A stretch of DNA of 45,454 nt from Bryobacterales bacterium (lineage in GTDB: Bacteria; Acidobacteriota; Terriglobia; Bryobacterales; Bryobacteraceae): contig JADLBD010000086.1 in the NCBI GenBank assembly GCA_020847975.1, positions 1-45,454 on the forward strand, given 5' to 3'. Both the position numbers and the translations under genes were made by a program. Positions 1-8,496 of this stretch are shown piece after piece. The notes beneath the pieces were generated by a model that made no database searches, was not told where the DNA came from, and worked only from the letters and a program-made list of their open reading frames with translations. Numbering within the stretch: position 1 is the first letter of the stretch; each line of letters opens with the position of its first letter.

Positions 1-1029
1 CCCTTCCTTCATCGAGTTGTCGCGCGCGAGGACCTTACCGCGGAAGAAGCCCGCGAGGCCATGTTGTCGATTCTTTCGGGCGAAAGCACGAATGCGCAGA
101 TTGCCGCTTTCGTCACAGCTCTGCGGATGAAGGGAGAAACGGGAGCGGAGATTCTGGGATTTGCGCGTGCGATGCGGGAAAAAGGCAGGAAAGTGGAAGT
201 AGGGCTTGATAGGGAACCTTTGATCGACACGTGCGGCACGGGAGGGGATGGCGGGGGGACGTTTAACATCTCGACGATCGCGGCCTTCGTGGTGGCCGGG
301 GCAGGGGTGCGGGTAGCCAAGCACGGGAACCGCTCTCTGTCGAGCCTGTGCGGGAGCGCGGATCTGCTGGAGGAACTTGGCGTACCCGTCGAGGTACCGC
401 TCGTGGTAACAGCCCGGGCCGTTCGCGAGGTGGGGATCGGATTTCTGTTTGCCCCGGCGCTGCACCCTGCGATGAAGCACGCGCAGCCGGTGCGGCGGGA
501 GTTGAAGATGCGCACGGCATTCAATCTGCTGGGGCCGCTGTGCAATCCGGCGGGGGCGACGGCGCAGTTGATCGGAGCCCCGTCGATGCGGTCGGCGGAA
601 CTGATGGCGGAGGCGCTGTCGGGTCTGGGAATCGGGCGCGCCTGGGTGGTGCATGGGGCGGACGGTCTCGATGAGATCACGACGACAACCGAGACGCATG
701 TGTTCGAGGTGCGCGATTCGCGTATCCGGCGGATGAGCGTTACTCCGGAGGATTTCGGGGTTCCCCGTGTGCAGGCGGACGAGATCAGGGGAGGGGACCG
801 GGCGGCGAATGCGGCGATTGCGCGCAGCGTGCTGCACGGCGACCGGGGTCCGCAACGGGACATTGTGGTGGTGAATGCGGCGGCGGCTTTGCTGGTGGCG
901 GGCGCGGCTTCGAGTCTTGGGGAGGCGGTGGAACGGGCTGCGGAATCCATTGACTCGCGGGCGGCGTTTGCGGCGTTATCGCGGCTGTGTCTGCTGCTGG
1001 CGGACGCAATCATTGAGAAATCTTCCTAA
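1..1029 (+). CDS. trpD: Anthranilate phosphoribosyltransferase (5'-truncated by window edge)
   Basis: TrpD transfers the phosphoribosyl group of PRPP to anthranilate, the second committed step of tryptophan synthesis, in the cytosol. The frame is open from base 1; residues before the first Met (FLHRVVAREDLTAEEA) match the normal TrpD N-terminal helix, so the gene begins upstream of the window. Family motifs are clear: DTCGTGGDGGGTFNIS (PRPP-binding glycine loop), KHGNRSLSSLCGSADLLEELG, the HPAMKHAQPVRRELKMRTAFN stretch and NLLGPLCNPAG. The order and spacing of these match a full catalytic domain and the C-terminus is intact. The next gene starts 37 nt downstream and is unrelated (a histidine kinase), so if a trp operon exists it lies to the left. 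Function is secure from the motifs. Confidence 0.96.
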   Translation, partial: PFLHRVVAREDLTAEEAREAMLSILSGESTNAQIAAFVTALRMKGETGAEILGFARAMREKGRKVEVGLDREPLIDTCGTGGDGGGTFNISTIAAFVVAGAGVRVAKHGNRSLSSLCGSADLLEELGVPVEVPLVVTARAVREVGIGFLFAPALHPAMKHAQPVRRELKMRTAFNLLGPLCNPAGATAQLIGAPSMRSAELMAEALSGLGIGRAWVVHGADGLDEITTTTETHVFEVRDSRIRRMSVTPEDFGVPRVQADEIRGGDRAANAAIARSVLHGDRGPQRDIVVVNAAAALLVAGAASSLGEAVERAAESIDSRAAFAALSRLCLLLADAIIEKSS

Positions 1030-1066
1030 ACTTCCCCTTCTCCACAGCCGATAAAGAGAGTGGCAG

Positions 1067-2347
1067 ATGAGTCATTGGGCCGACGCACTTTCGATGGGGT
1101 TCCGAACGGACCCAAACACCAACCCTGAGGTGGTGGCTGCTCAGGGTGTGAACGGCACACCGGGCAAAAGCAGCGAGTCGAAGCAGCATTCCGGGCAAGC
1201 TGGGGACCCCGCCAACCCCATGGAAGATCTGACCAATCTCAAGGTTCGGTTCCTGGCCGTTCTCAATCACGAGATACGCACACCGCTGAGCGGAATCATG
1301 GGCATGACGGACCTTCTGCTGGAAACAAGGCTGGATGACGAACAGCGGGAATACGTTTCAGCGGCAAGGTCGTGCGCCGAAACACTGTTCGAGGTGCTCA
1401 ACGCGACCCTGGAGTATTCCGCGCTCAGTTCCGGACGCGTCCGGTTGGAAGATGCGGAATTCCACGTTGCCGAGATGATTGGGGCCGCTTTGGCCGAGCA
1501 CCAGTTCAAGGCCGATGCCAAAGGCATCCGCCTGATTACGGTGATCGAGGCAGGAGTGCCGGAAATCGTAGTGGGAGATGCGCTGCGGGTTCGGCAAATC
1601 CTCTCTCATCTGATCTCGAACGGCATCAAGTTCACCCCCCAGGGCGAGGTGGAGGTGAAGGTGAGTCCCGGACCTCTCGCCGAGAGGAAAATGACGCTCC
1701 AGTTCCGCGTGCGGGATACGGGTATCGGGATCGCGGCGGATCAACTGGCTCACATCTTCGATTCCTTCCGTCAACTGGACAGCGGCCTTTCGCGCACCTA
1801 TGCCGGGCTTGGGCTGGGGCTCGCACTCGTCGAGAAACTGACCACGCTGATGCATGGGTCCATTCGCGCGGAGAGCACGGTGGGGCAGGGATCGTCATTT
1901 TTCGTGGATTTGCCGTTCCAACTCTCCGAACTCCACATGCCGAACGAGCATCCGGCGGAGACTGTGGATAGCGTAGCCACCGCGCGCATCCTTCTGGTGG
2001 AGGACAATGAAGTGGCGCAGCGCATCTTCAGCCACGTGCTGCGGAGAGGAAAGTATCTGGTGGAATGCGCCAATTCGGGGACGGATGCGATTCGTGCCGC
2101 AAACCGGCGCACGTATGACCTGATCCTGATGGACCTGCAAATGCCCGGGATGAACGGAATCGATACCACGCTCAAACTGCGAACCGTTCCCGGGTATGAA
2201 AACGTGCCGATCATCGCACTCACGGCCAATTCCGCCGAGGAGCACCGTGTTCTGGCGCAGGAAGCAGGAATGCAGGGGTATCTGGTGAAGCCGATCCCGT
2301 CGGACGAGCTTCTCGCCTCCATCGCCCATTTCCTTCGCAAAGGCTGA
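1067..2347 (+). CDS. Soluble hybrid histidine kinase with C-terminal receiver
   Basis: This 426-aa protein has a HisKA dimerisation/phosphoacceptor helix with the H-box around His68 (LNHEIRTPLSG), a HATPase_c domain (N-box LSHLISNGIKF, G1 RDTGIGIA, G2 GLGLGLAL), then a complete receiver domain from about residue 307 with acidic pair EDN, phosphoacceptor Asp near 354 (DLILMDLQMPG) and the conserved Lys in LVKPIP. There is no transmembrane segment and no PAS, GAF or HAMP domain; the first about 55 residues look disordered, so the kinase is cytosolic with no visible sensor. Domain order is BarA-like without its membrane part. No partner regulator or Hpt protein is adjacent. It may receive its signal through a partner protein. 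Kinase assignment is certain, its pathway is unknown. The ATG start was taken because nothing in-frame upstream is plausible. Confidence 0.93.
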   Translation: MSHWADALSMGFRTDPNTNPEVVAAQGVNGTPGKSSESKQHSGQAGDPANPMEDLTNLKVRFLAVLNHEIRTPLSGIMGMTDLLLETRLDDEQREYVSAARSCAETLFEVLNATLEYSALSSGRVRLEDAEFHVAEMIGAALAEHQFKADAKGIRLITVIEAGVPEIVVGDALRVRQILSHLISNGIKFTPQGEVEVKVSPGPLAERKMTLQFRVRDTGIGIAADQLAHIFDSFRQLDSGLSRTYAGLGLGLALVEKLTTLMHGSIRAESTVGQGSSFFVDLPFQLSELHMPNEHPAETVDSVATARILLVEDNEVAQRIFSHVLRRGKYLVECANSGTDAIRAANRRTYDLILMDLQMPGMNGIDTTLKLRTVPGYENVPIIALTANSAEEHRVLAQEAGMQGYLVKPIPSDELLASIAHFLRKG

Positions 2348-2381
2348 GCCTGGCGCTTCGGCCCTGGCGCGTCGGCCGGTG

Positions 2382-2387
2382 TACAGT
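2382..2387 (+). promoter_or_regulatory. Putative -10 element close to start of Cys-cluster gene
   Basis: TACAGT lies 5 nt before the GTG start at 2393. This fits the TAnnnT-near-start arrangement seen at other genes in the window and would give a leaderless or nearly leaderless message. It is a weak match with no extended TGn. Confidence 0.25.
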
Positions 2388-2392
2388 GAAGT

Positions 2393-2710
2393 GTGGATTG
2401 CCGGCCGAACTGCGGGGCCTGCTGCACGGTTCCGTCCATCTCCTCACCGATCCCGGGAATGCCTCAGGGTAAGCCCGCGAACACGCGCTGCGTGCAGCTC
2501 ACGGATGACGCCCGCTGTCTGTTGTTTGGCAAGCCGGAGCGTCCTGCCGTTTGCCGGACGCTCCAGCCATCGCCCGAGATGTGTGGGCAAACTTCGCAGG
2601 ATGCCCATTTGTATCTGCTGCGTTTGGAACTGCTGACCAGACCGTCGCCGCACGAGGTGCGTAGTGATGATCAATGGAATGCCGGTGATAGCGCACTTCC
2701 ATCAGCTTGA
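2393..2710 (+). CDS. YkgJ/YeiW-type cysteine-cluster protein
   Basis: This small protein (105 aa, GTG start) belongs to the Cys-cluster family formerly called UPF0153. The N-terminus [20 protein letters not shown] carries the CxxCxxCC cluster, and additional Cys residues follow in NTRCVQL, RCLLFG, AVCRTL and EMCGQ, so up to eight thiols are available to bind a metal, probably Zn or an Fe-S cluster. It resembles E. coli YeiW almost along its whole length; the last about 20 residues are not conserved and are probably read-out after the family's normal end. Function in this family is unknown. It sits between the hybrid kinase and the DarTG pair and looks like a stand-alone gene. Confidence 0.85.
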   Translation: MDCRPNCGACCTVPSISSPIPGMPQGKPANTRCVQLTDDARCLLFGKPERPAVCRTLQPSPEMCGQTSQDAHLYLLRLELLTRPSPHEVRSDDQWNAGDSALPSA

Positions 2711-2770
2711 AGAAGATGTTGGACTGCTCCGGCCTCAAGAAAGAAGACGAGGCTCTCAGAGGAAGTGGGC

Positions 2771-2791
2771 GAACCTGAGCCAGCCAGGTTC
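2771..2791. promoter_or_regulatory. Inverted repeat upstream of darTG, candidate operator
   Basis: GAACCTG (2771-2777) and CAGGTTC (2785-2791) form a perfect 7-bp inverted repeat with a 7-nt spacer, 24 nt before the putative -10 of darT. Its position suits an operator for regulation of the toxin-antitoxin operon, but a chance or weak terminator hairpin cannot be excluded. Confidence 0.35.
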
Positions 2792-2814
2792 AGTAATGCA
2801 ATCGATGAACCATC

Positions 2815-2820
2815 TACAAT
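2815..2820 (+). promoter_or_regulatory. Putative -10 element of darTG
   Basis: TACAAT (5 of 6 to TATAAT) lies 9 nt before the GTG start of darT. No convincing -35 box is visible at 16-18 nt. If used, the transcript would have only a few untranslated bases, so toxin translation would be leaderless or near-leaderless. Confidence 0.35.
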
Positions 2821-2829
2821 AGAGGGTCC

Positions 2830-3486
2830 GTGGTTCTGAAAAGCCCGAAGATCTATCACATCACGCACCTGGAGAATCTGCCGAGGATTGTCGATGATGC
2901 TCTCTGGTCAGACGCGGAGCGGATTCGCAGGAATCTTCACTGCTCGATCGTCGGGATGAGCGAGATCAAGCGGCGGCGGCTTGAGGAACTCATCGTAGAC
3001 TGTCATCCGGCGACGAAGGTCGGGGAGTACGTTCCGTTCTATCTCTGTCCTCGATCCGTCATGTTATACCTGCTCTACAAAGGCAACCACGTTGATCTTC
3101 GCTACGCAGGCGGTCAACGTCCGATTGTGCACCTTGAGGCTGATTTGCGGAGCGCTGTTAAGTGGGCGCATCGAGAAAACAGGAACTGGGCTATTAGCAA
3201 CGGCAATGCGGGAACTCGGTACACTCAGTTCTTCAACGATCTGTCGGACCTTGAAAAGCTCGATTGGAATGCTATCGGTGCGACGAAATGGAATGACCCG
3301 ATCGTGCGAGAGCGCAAGCAAGCGGAGTTCTTGTTGCACGGATGGTTCCCGTGGCAACTCGTCGAGCGGATCGGCGTCATCGACTTGAAGGTTGCAGAGA
3401 GTGTTTCGCGAACATTCTGGGCGAAGCGAAGCACAGGCCTGGGGTTGTTGTTAAGCCGGATTGGTACTACTAAAAGGGAATTATGA
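2830..3486 (+). CDS. darT: DarT-family ssDNA thymine ADP-ribosyltransferase toxin
   Basis: DarT toxins use NAD+ to ADP-ribosylate thymidine in single-stranded DNA at short sequence motifs, blocking replication; several act in anti-phage defence. This 218-aa protein shows the family (DUF4433) pattern: N-terminal KIYHITHLENLPRIV (NAD-binding His), the YVPFYLCPRSVMLYLL segment around residues 67-82, and RERKQAEFLLHGWFPW where Glu166 is the likely catalytic glutamate. Length is normal and no key region is missing, so the toxin looks active. It begins with GTG 9 nt after a TACAAT element and its TGA overlaps the antitoxin ATG by 4 nt (ATGA), a layout that couples antitoxin translation to toxin translation. 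Resemblance is to the DarT2 group rather than the longer DarT1 group, which is my inference. Confidence 0.93.
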   Translation: MVLKSPKIYHITHLENLPRIVDDALWSDAERIRRNLHCSIVGMSEIKRRRLEELIVDCHPATKVGEYVPFYLCPRSVMLYLLYKGNHVDLRYAGGQRPIVHLEADLRSAVKWAHRENRNWAISNGNAGTRYTQFFNDLSDLEKLDWNAIGATKWNDPIVRERKQAEFLLHGWFPWQLVERIGVIDLKVAESVSRTFWAKRSTGLGLLLSRIGTTKREL

Positions 3487-4529
3487 TAGAGCTCACCCAT
3501 GGCGACATTTTGCAGGCGGACGCCGAGGCGCTCGTGAACACGGTGAACTGTGCCGGCGTGATGGGACGTGGAATCGCGCTGCAATTCCGGAAGGCATTTC
3601 CGGAGAACTTCAAGATGTACGAGCGTGCCTGTGAGCGGAAGGAAGTTCGCCCGGGAAAGATGCTCGTGTTCGAGACGGGGCTTCTCACTGGCCCGCGCTA
3701 CATCATCAACTTCCCTACGAAGCGGCACTGGAAGGGGAAGAGTCGAATCGAGGACATCGACGCTGGCCTCGCGGCGCTCATCGCCGAAGTGAAGAAGCGA
3801 GGCATCCGATCGATTGCGGTTCCGCCGCTCGGCTGTGGCCTCGGAGGGCTCAATTGGCATGACGTTCGCCCGCGCATCGTCTCGGCGTTTGGCGAACTGC
3901 CCGAGATAAGCGTTCTCATCTTTGAACCCTCGGGCGCCCCGGAACCGGCCGAAATGGCGAAGGAGAAGAAGGTCCCGAATTTGACACCGGGCCGGGCCGT
4001 GCTGATTGAGCTCATGTCGCGGTACCTCGCAGCGGTGATGGATCCGTTCGTTACGCTGCTTGAGATTCACAAGCTGATGTACTTCATGCAGGAGGCCGGG
4101 GAGGATCTCAAGTTGAAGTACGAGAAGGGCCCGTACGGCCCTTATGCCAAGAATCTTCGAAACGTGCTGAATGTGATTGAAGGCCACTTCATCAGCGGAT
4201 ACGGTGACGCTGAGGATGATCCTGCGCGTCCGATCGAGGTCTTTCCGGCAGCTGTCGAATCGGCGTCGTCATTTATTGCTTCGCATCCCGTAACGCAGGC
4301 CCGGTTCGACCGCGTGGCGCTCCTGATTCATGGGTTTGAAACGCCGTTCGGGATGGAACTGCTTGCCACCGTTCATTGGGTCTGCACTCGGGAGAATGCC
4401 AAGTCGGAGTCCGAAGTAGTCTTGCGCACTCACGCTTGGAACGATCGCAAGAAGGCCTTTGATCCGAGACAGATTACGCTTGCTCGTGAGATTCTCGTTG
4501 CCCAGAATTGGCTGCGAACGCCGGAGTAG
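3483..4529 (+). CDS. darG: DarG macrodomain DNA ADP-ribosyl glycohydrolase antitoxin
   Basis: DarG reverses DarT by removing ADP-ribose from thymidine through its macrodomain, and its C-terminal domain binds and blocks DarT. Residues 1-155 are a macrodomain: GDILQADAEALVNTVN (ADP-ribose adenine and proximal-ribose binding), GVMGRGIALQF, INFPTKRHWKGKSR with Lys80 at the place of the lysine I recall as catalytic in Thermus DarG, and PPLGCGLGGLNW (phosphate loop). Residues about 170-348 form the DarG C-terminal domain (LIELMSRYLA, KLMYFMQEAG, YEKGPYGPYAKNL), reported for this family to neutralise the toxin by mimicking ssDNA. At 348 aa it is full length. It overlaps darT by 4 nt and is followed by a convergent gene, so darTG is a self-contained two-gene cassette. 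Confidence 0.94.
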   Translation: MIELTHGDILQADAEALVNTVNCAGVMGRGIALQFRKAFPENFKMYERACERKEVRPGKMLVFETGLLTGPRYIINFPTKRHWKGKSRIEDIDAGLAALIAEVKKRGIRSIAVPPLGCGLGGLNWHDVRPRIVSAFGELPEISVLIFEPSGAPEPAEMAKEKKVPNLTPGRAVLIELMSRYLAAVMDPFVTLLEIHKLMYFMQEAGEDLKLKYEKGPYGPYAKNLRNVLNVIEGHFISGYGDAEDDPARPIEVFPAAVESASSFIASHPVTQARFDRVALLIHGFETPFGMELLATVHWVCTRENAKSESEVVLRTHAWNDRKKAFDPRQITLAREILVAQNWLRTPE

Positions 4530-4597
4530 GTCCGGTAGAGCGGCTGAGCATCGGAGTGGGGTTGGCCTGCACGGGTGCGGCCCGCTGCGGGAGGCAG

Positions 4598-7441
4598 CTA
4601 CTTCCCATATTCGACCCAAATCGGGCTCGACCAGGCCAACTCGCCCGCGGCCTGCTCGACGCGCACGTAGTAGTAGTTCTCACCGGCTCTCACGTCCGAA
4701 TCACGGTACTCAAACGCGGCCGAAGAGCCGCGCGGGCGCTCCGTGTGCACGAAGGTATTGTTCCTGATCACCTCGATGCGGCCGATCGGTCCCGTCCCTT
4801 CCACGCGCACCTTGAGCACCGGAGTCTCCCGGGTGGAGAAGACGTCGCCCATCAGGTGGCCGCCCACGCGCACGTCGACGATGATGTTGTCCGTCGCGGC
4901 ATAGGAATGCCGCGCGCGCATGGCGTTCAACAAATCCTCGCGGCTGTGCGGGCCGTCCCCTTCCACCAGCAGACAGGCGTAGGAATCGTGCGTCGCAATG
5001 TGATCCGAACTTGCCTGCACGCCCAGTTTCAGCCCTTTCGCCCATGCGTTCCACACAAATCCCGACGGACGCCAGCCATCGCCGTGATGATAGTACCGCC
5101 GCTCCGGCGTATCGGCCCGCGGAGCATTCTCGTATTCGTACGACGAATTCAACCCCTGGTAAATCTCCACCAGCGGTTCGAGTTGCGGATCGTTATCCCG
5201 CCAGTCCGTCCCCTGATCCGAGGCCGTGCTGTGCGAGGAAGTCAGTCCGCCGCGCTGCTGCAGGTAGGGATAGATAATCGGACCCGTATTCAATTTTCCC
5301 GCCATCTCGTCTTTGGAGATCGGCAGTTCGCGATTGCCGCGCTGGGCGAAAAACGTGTTGCGGTGCCCGTTCGGGTAAGGCACGCTCCGTTCGGTGCCGA
5401 ATAGCGGCCAGAACCGTCCCTGCACCAGGAAGATGTCCTCGGATTTCTCCGTCCGCCACCAGTTGTATTCCGTCCCGCCGTACTGGTGATCGGTGACTAC
5501 CATGTAGTCGTACTGGCCGGCAGTGAATGCATAGCGGTAGAAATCGAGCAGCGAGCCATCGCCGATCCCGTCGGCGGAAATGTCCGTATGCCGGTGCAGG
5601 TCCCCGCGCAGGATGCGGTAGGATTTTCCGCCGGTGCGGTAACGGTATCCGCGGATGGCGGCCACGTTCGCCGGTTCGTTGGGATGCACCGGCTCCGCTG
5701 TCAGCACGGGCTCGCGAAACTCCGCCAGTTGCGGCTCCGGCGCGCTCGACGGCGGCTCGATTTTCGTGTAGGCCACCTCCGTGGCTGCTGGTGCGGTCCG
5801 GCTGAACGTCCGCCCGTCGCCGGCCCAGGCAAACCACAGCCGTCCCGCCGCGTCCATCGCACCGGCGATGCGCACGTCGTTGCGCCCTTCCGTCCCATCC
5901 AGTTTCACCGCGGGTGACCAGTGGTCCCCCTCGAGCGAGGTGATCAGCACTTCCCAGGCTCCGCCCGCGCCCCAGTTGTTCTGCACCCGCGTCCGGAAGC
6001 GAGTGAGCGAACGGCCCACGGCCCAGACGCGCCCCGCGGCGTCCGCCTGCACGTGCGCCATTTGAAAATAGTCGTGATACTCCGGCCGGATGGCGTTCAT
6101 GATGTCCGGCGGTTGCATGAGCCGGCCGCCCTCGAGCACCGCCATGCGCACCGCGCGCGTGCGGTACAATCCGTTCCCGCCGCGCGGGCGAAAGTGCTGG
6201 CTGTTCCAATCTTTGCCCCAATTCACCTCGGCGGTGTCCCAGGAAATCCACAGGCGGTTGGCCTTGTCGCAGGCGAGAGACACATTCGCGTCATAGCCGG
6301 CGGAATGGGTCACGCGGCGCGCCTCGCCCAAACGGCCGTCCGCGCCGAGGCGCCGCACGTAAACGTCGAAGTTCCCGCTCTCGTAGCCGTCCCAGCCGAT
6401 CCACACGTTCCCCGCGGAGTCCGCCGCCGCGGCCGGCGCCCAGTGATCGCTCGTGCCCGTACTCACAACGACCTCGCCGGACCACGCCTGCCCGTCCCAC
6501 GTCTTCATCAGGATCCGCGACTGGCGGCCGCGGAATCCCTGCCACACCACATGCAGTTTCCCTCGCGCATCCCGCACCGCCGCGTGATAGAGGTTCGGAC
6601 CCTCCTCTCCCGTAATGCGCTCCGCCGCGGACCACTTCCCGTTTGAAAAATAGCGGCCGTACAATCCCCAAACCCCTCCGCCCTTCGCCGACCAGATCAG
6701 CCACATCCGCTTCAAACCGTCTTCAGCGAGCGCCGTGCGGAAGTTGTCCGTCATTTCACCGCTCAGCATCACCGGAGGTTCCCATGAGGACGCCCCGCGA
6801 TGCGCCACCCAGACGGCGTCTTTGCGATCGTCGTAGGAGATCCAGCTAGCCCACAAGTCGCCGCGCGAATCCAACGCGAGCGCGGGATAGTCGTTCTCCC
6901 CGGGCTGCCGGGTCAGCGTCACCGTGGGCGGAAGCCGCTCCACCGTTACGTCGCCGTCGAGGAATTCCGCCGGCTTGCCCGTGGGCATGCGGTCGAGCGA
7001 AAAGGCGAAGTTCCCCGACGCCGTCTTCACGCTCACGCGCGCATTCGCCGGCGCGTCCATCACCGCCACGATGCCGTTCGGAATCAGTTCCCACGGCTTG
7101 GTGTGCACGGGATCATACCCGCGCGGCGAAGTGGAATCCATGTAGTTGGTCGCGCGGCTGGTCAGCTTCCACTTGCTGTTGCCCAGAATGGCATCCTGAT
7201 GCTCGAAGAAGACCCCACGCAGCCGCTCGACCGTTCCCCGGTCCAGCGTGATCTCTCCGTCCCATGTTTTCGGATGATGCCGCGCGACGCCAAACATGAT
7301 CCGCAGCGTCGCCTCTGCTTCCCCTTTCGCATCCCCGATCGCCACCGGCGTTGTCTGCGCCGTCTTCAGGTAGGCGGGGACCAGCAGCAGCGCCGCCGCG
7401 CCCGTCCACATCCAGGTTTTCTTCCAGGTCTTCGCAGCCAC
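4598..7441 (-). CDS. Exported putative beta-propeller plus PHP-domain metallohydrolase
   Basis: This 947-aa secreted protein has an N-terminal signal peptide or anchor (MAAKTWKKTWMWTGAAALLL). The middle part, about residues 190-570, contains seven repeats of the form LWxxWxxxxG (for example DLWASWISYDD, KLHVVWQGFRG, NVWIGWDGYESG, RLWISWD, RLWFAWAGDGR), suggesting a seven-bladed propeller. From about residue 605 a PHP-type metal site follows: GDLHRHTDIS, YMVVTDHQYGG, LTSSHSTASD and GVQASSDHIATHDS, as in DUF3604-like proteins. A beta-sandwich-like tail ends the protein. Substrate is unknown; a phosphoester or sugar-phosphate role is only a guess. I placed the start at GTG 7441 because GGGGAG (7448-7453) lies 6 nt before it and the signal peptide begins there; ATG 7489 or longer would overlap the preceding thuA-like gene or lack a ribosome-binding site. 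Confidence 0.75.
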   Translation of the reverse strand: MAAKTWKKTWMWTGAAALLLVPAYLKTAQTTPVAIGDAKGEAEATLRIMFGVARHHPKTWDGEITLDRGTVERLRGVFFEHQDAILGNSKWKLTSRATNYMDSTSPRGYDPVHTKPWELIPNGIVAVMDAPANARVSVKTASGNFAFSLDRMPTGKPAEFLDGDVTVERLPPTVTLTRQPGENDYPALALDSRGDLWASWISYDDRKDAVWVAHRGASSWEPPVMLSGEMTDNFRTALAEDGLKRMWLIWSAKGGGVWGLYGRYFSNGKWSAAERITGEEGPNLYHAAVRDARGKLHVVWQGFRGRQSRILMKTWDGQAWSGEVVVSTGTSDHWAPAAAADSAGNVWIGWDGYESGNFDVYVRRLGADGRLGEARRVTHSAGYDANVSLACDKANRLWISWDTAEVNWGKDWNSQHFRPRGGNGLYRTRAVRMAVLEGGRLMQPPDIMNAIRPEYHDYFQMAHVQADAAGRVWAVGRSLTRFRTRVQNNWGAGGAWEVLITSLEGDHWSPAVKLDGTEGRNDVRIAGAMDAAGRLWFAWAGDGRTFSRTAPAATEVAYTKIEPPSSAPEPQLAEFREPVLTAEPVHPNEPANVAAIRGYRYRTGGKSYRILRGDLHRHTDISADGIGDGSLLDFYRYAFTAGQYDYMVVTDHQYGGTEYNWWRTEKSEDIFLVQGRFWPLFGTERSVPYPNGHRNTFFAQRGNRELPISKDEMAGKLNTGPIIYPYLQQRGGLTSSHSTASDQGTDWRDNDPQLEPLVEIYQGLNSSYEYENAPRADTPERRYYHHGDGWRPSGFVWNAWAKGLKLGVQASSDHIATHDSYACLLVEGDGPHSREDLLNAMRARHSYAATDNIIVDVRVGGHLMGDVFSTRETPVLKVRVEGTGPIGRIEVIRNNTFVHTERPRGSSAAFEYRDSDVRAGENYYYVRVEQAAGELAWSSPIWVEYGK

Positions 7442-7514
7442 GTCTTTCTCCCCAGCTATTATTCCCCATCGGCGGAGTTTGCGTGACATGTTTATAGCGC
7501 TCTGCTCGAGCGCG

Positions 7515-8462
7515 CTAATGCCCCGCATCCAGACCGTTGAGCCCACGCTTGTAATTCGGGTCAATGGCGGCGATATCCGTCCGGTAACTTACTGAATTCG
7601 CCGTCGGGAAGTTCGCGGGAACCTTTTGGGTCACCGTCCCCGTCGCCGCCCACTCGGTTCCCCTCTGAAGGGTGGTGAGGAAGCCCACGCAGCTCAGCGC
7701 GTTGATATCGTGGCCCAGCGTGGTGTGGAAGACACGCCCCCTGCCGTAGGTGAGCACGATCAGCACCGGTTCGTCTTTTCCGGTTCCCTTGTTCGCCGGA
7801 TCAGAGAACGCTGTCGCCAGCACCGTCATGTGCTCTCCCGGCCCTCGCAGCGAGTTGTACAGTTCGTCTCCCTGGTGCATCCACACGTTGGGCAGGCCGC
7901 GGAGGATGGGATGCTCGCCGTCGCGCGCCACGACGGCGAAGGGGACGCGGGAGCCGTGCCCGCCCGCGTTTCCCGGTGACGCATCCGAGGCAAGCCTTCC
8001 GCCCTGAAAGAACCAGTGCGGCCCGGCGGCCTGATTCCGGTCCCGCCATCCTCCCACGCCGATCATCTGGTTGTACTCCCTCCACCGCGGGAAGGCGTTG
8101 TCGGCCGCGTGCACCGCCACCAGCCCGCCGCCGTTTTTCACGAAACGCTCGAAGCCCGCCTTCAACTCCGCCGGCCATTCCATTGCGTCATAATTCGAAA
8201 CGATTACCTGATATTTTTCGAATTGCGGATGAAAATTCCCGAATCCCTGGGGGGAGGGCGGCGCGGTCACAACGTCCACCTGAAACAACCCGGTCTCCTC
8301 GAGTTCTTTCCGCAGGGCCACGGTAGTGAGTTCCCACTTGTGATACGGCCCGCCGCTTTCGCCGTCGAGCAGCATCACTCTGATCGGGCCGGCCGCGCGG
8401 GCAGGCAGGGTCCACATCCCCATCACGACGCCAGCCGCCAGCGGAAGAATGATCTTCACCAT
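7515..8462 (-). CDS. Exported ThuA-like protein
   Basis: This is a 315-aa protein with a clear signal peptide (MVKIILPLAAGVVMGM... ending PARAA) and a ThuA-type class I glutamine-amidotransferase-like fold: IRVMLLDGESGGPYHKW, YQVIVSNYDA, VKNGGGLVAVHAADNAF, GVGGWRDR, EHPILRGLP and YGRGRVFHTTLGHD. ThuA proteins are linked to trehalose/disaccharide metabolism, and secreted versions are common in Planctomycetes and Acidobacteria; the catalytic residues are not established and no activity can be assigned. It lies 73 nt upstream of the propeller/PHP gene on the same strand and is probably co-transcribed with it. An extended -10 sits 6 nt before its ATG. Confidence 0.85.
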   Translation of the reverse strand: MVKIILPLAAGVVMGMWTLPARAAGPIRVMLLDGESGGPYHKWELTTVALRKELEETGLFQVDVVTAPPSPQGFGNFHPQFEKYQVIVSNYDAMEWPAELKAGFERFVKNGGGLVAVHAADNAFPRWREYNQMIGVGGWRDRNQAAGPHWFFQGGRLASDASPGNAGGHGSRVPFAVVARDGEHPILRGLPNVWMHQGDELYNSLRGPGEHMTVLATAFSDPANKGTGKDEPVLIVLTYGRGRVFHTTLGHDINALSCVGFLTTLQRGTEWAATGTVTQKVPANFPTANSVSYRTDIAAIDPNYKRGLNGLDAGH

Positions 8463-8468
8463 GGCTGA

Positions 8469-8477
8469 AGAATAACA
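8469..8477 (-). promoter_or_regulatory. Extended -10 promoter for leaderless ThuA-like mRNA
   Basis: Read on the minus strand this is TG-T-TATTCT followed by 6 nt (TCAGCC) and then the ATG at 8462. Spacing puts the expected transcription start at or beside the start codon. There is no purine-rich ribosome-binding site. Confidence 0.45.
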
Positions 8478-8496
8478 GAAACCGCCGCCCTCGCCC

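Noticed and set aside
3225..4187. Long minus-strand reading frame over darT/darG
   Set aside because: It is antisense to two genes with strong family motifs; its translation has no recognisable domain.
7442..7564. Longer N-terminus for the propeller/PHP protein (starts at 7564, 7528 or 7489)
   Set aside because: The first two overlap the thuA-like gene and none has a ribosome-binding site, whereas GTG 7441 has GGGGAG at 6 nt and begins a proper signal peptide.
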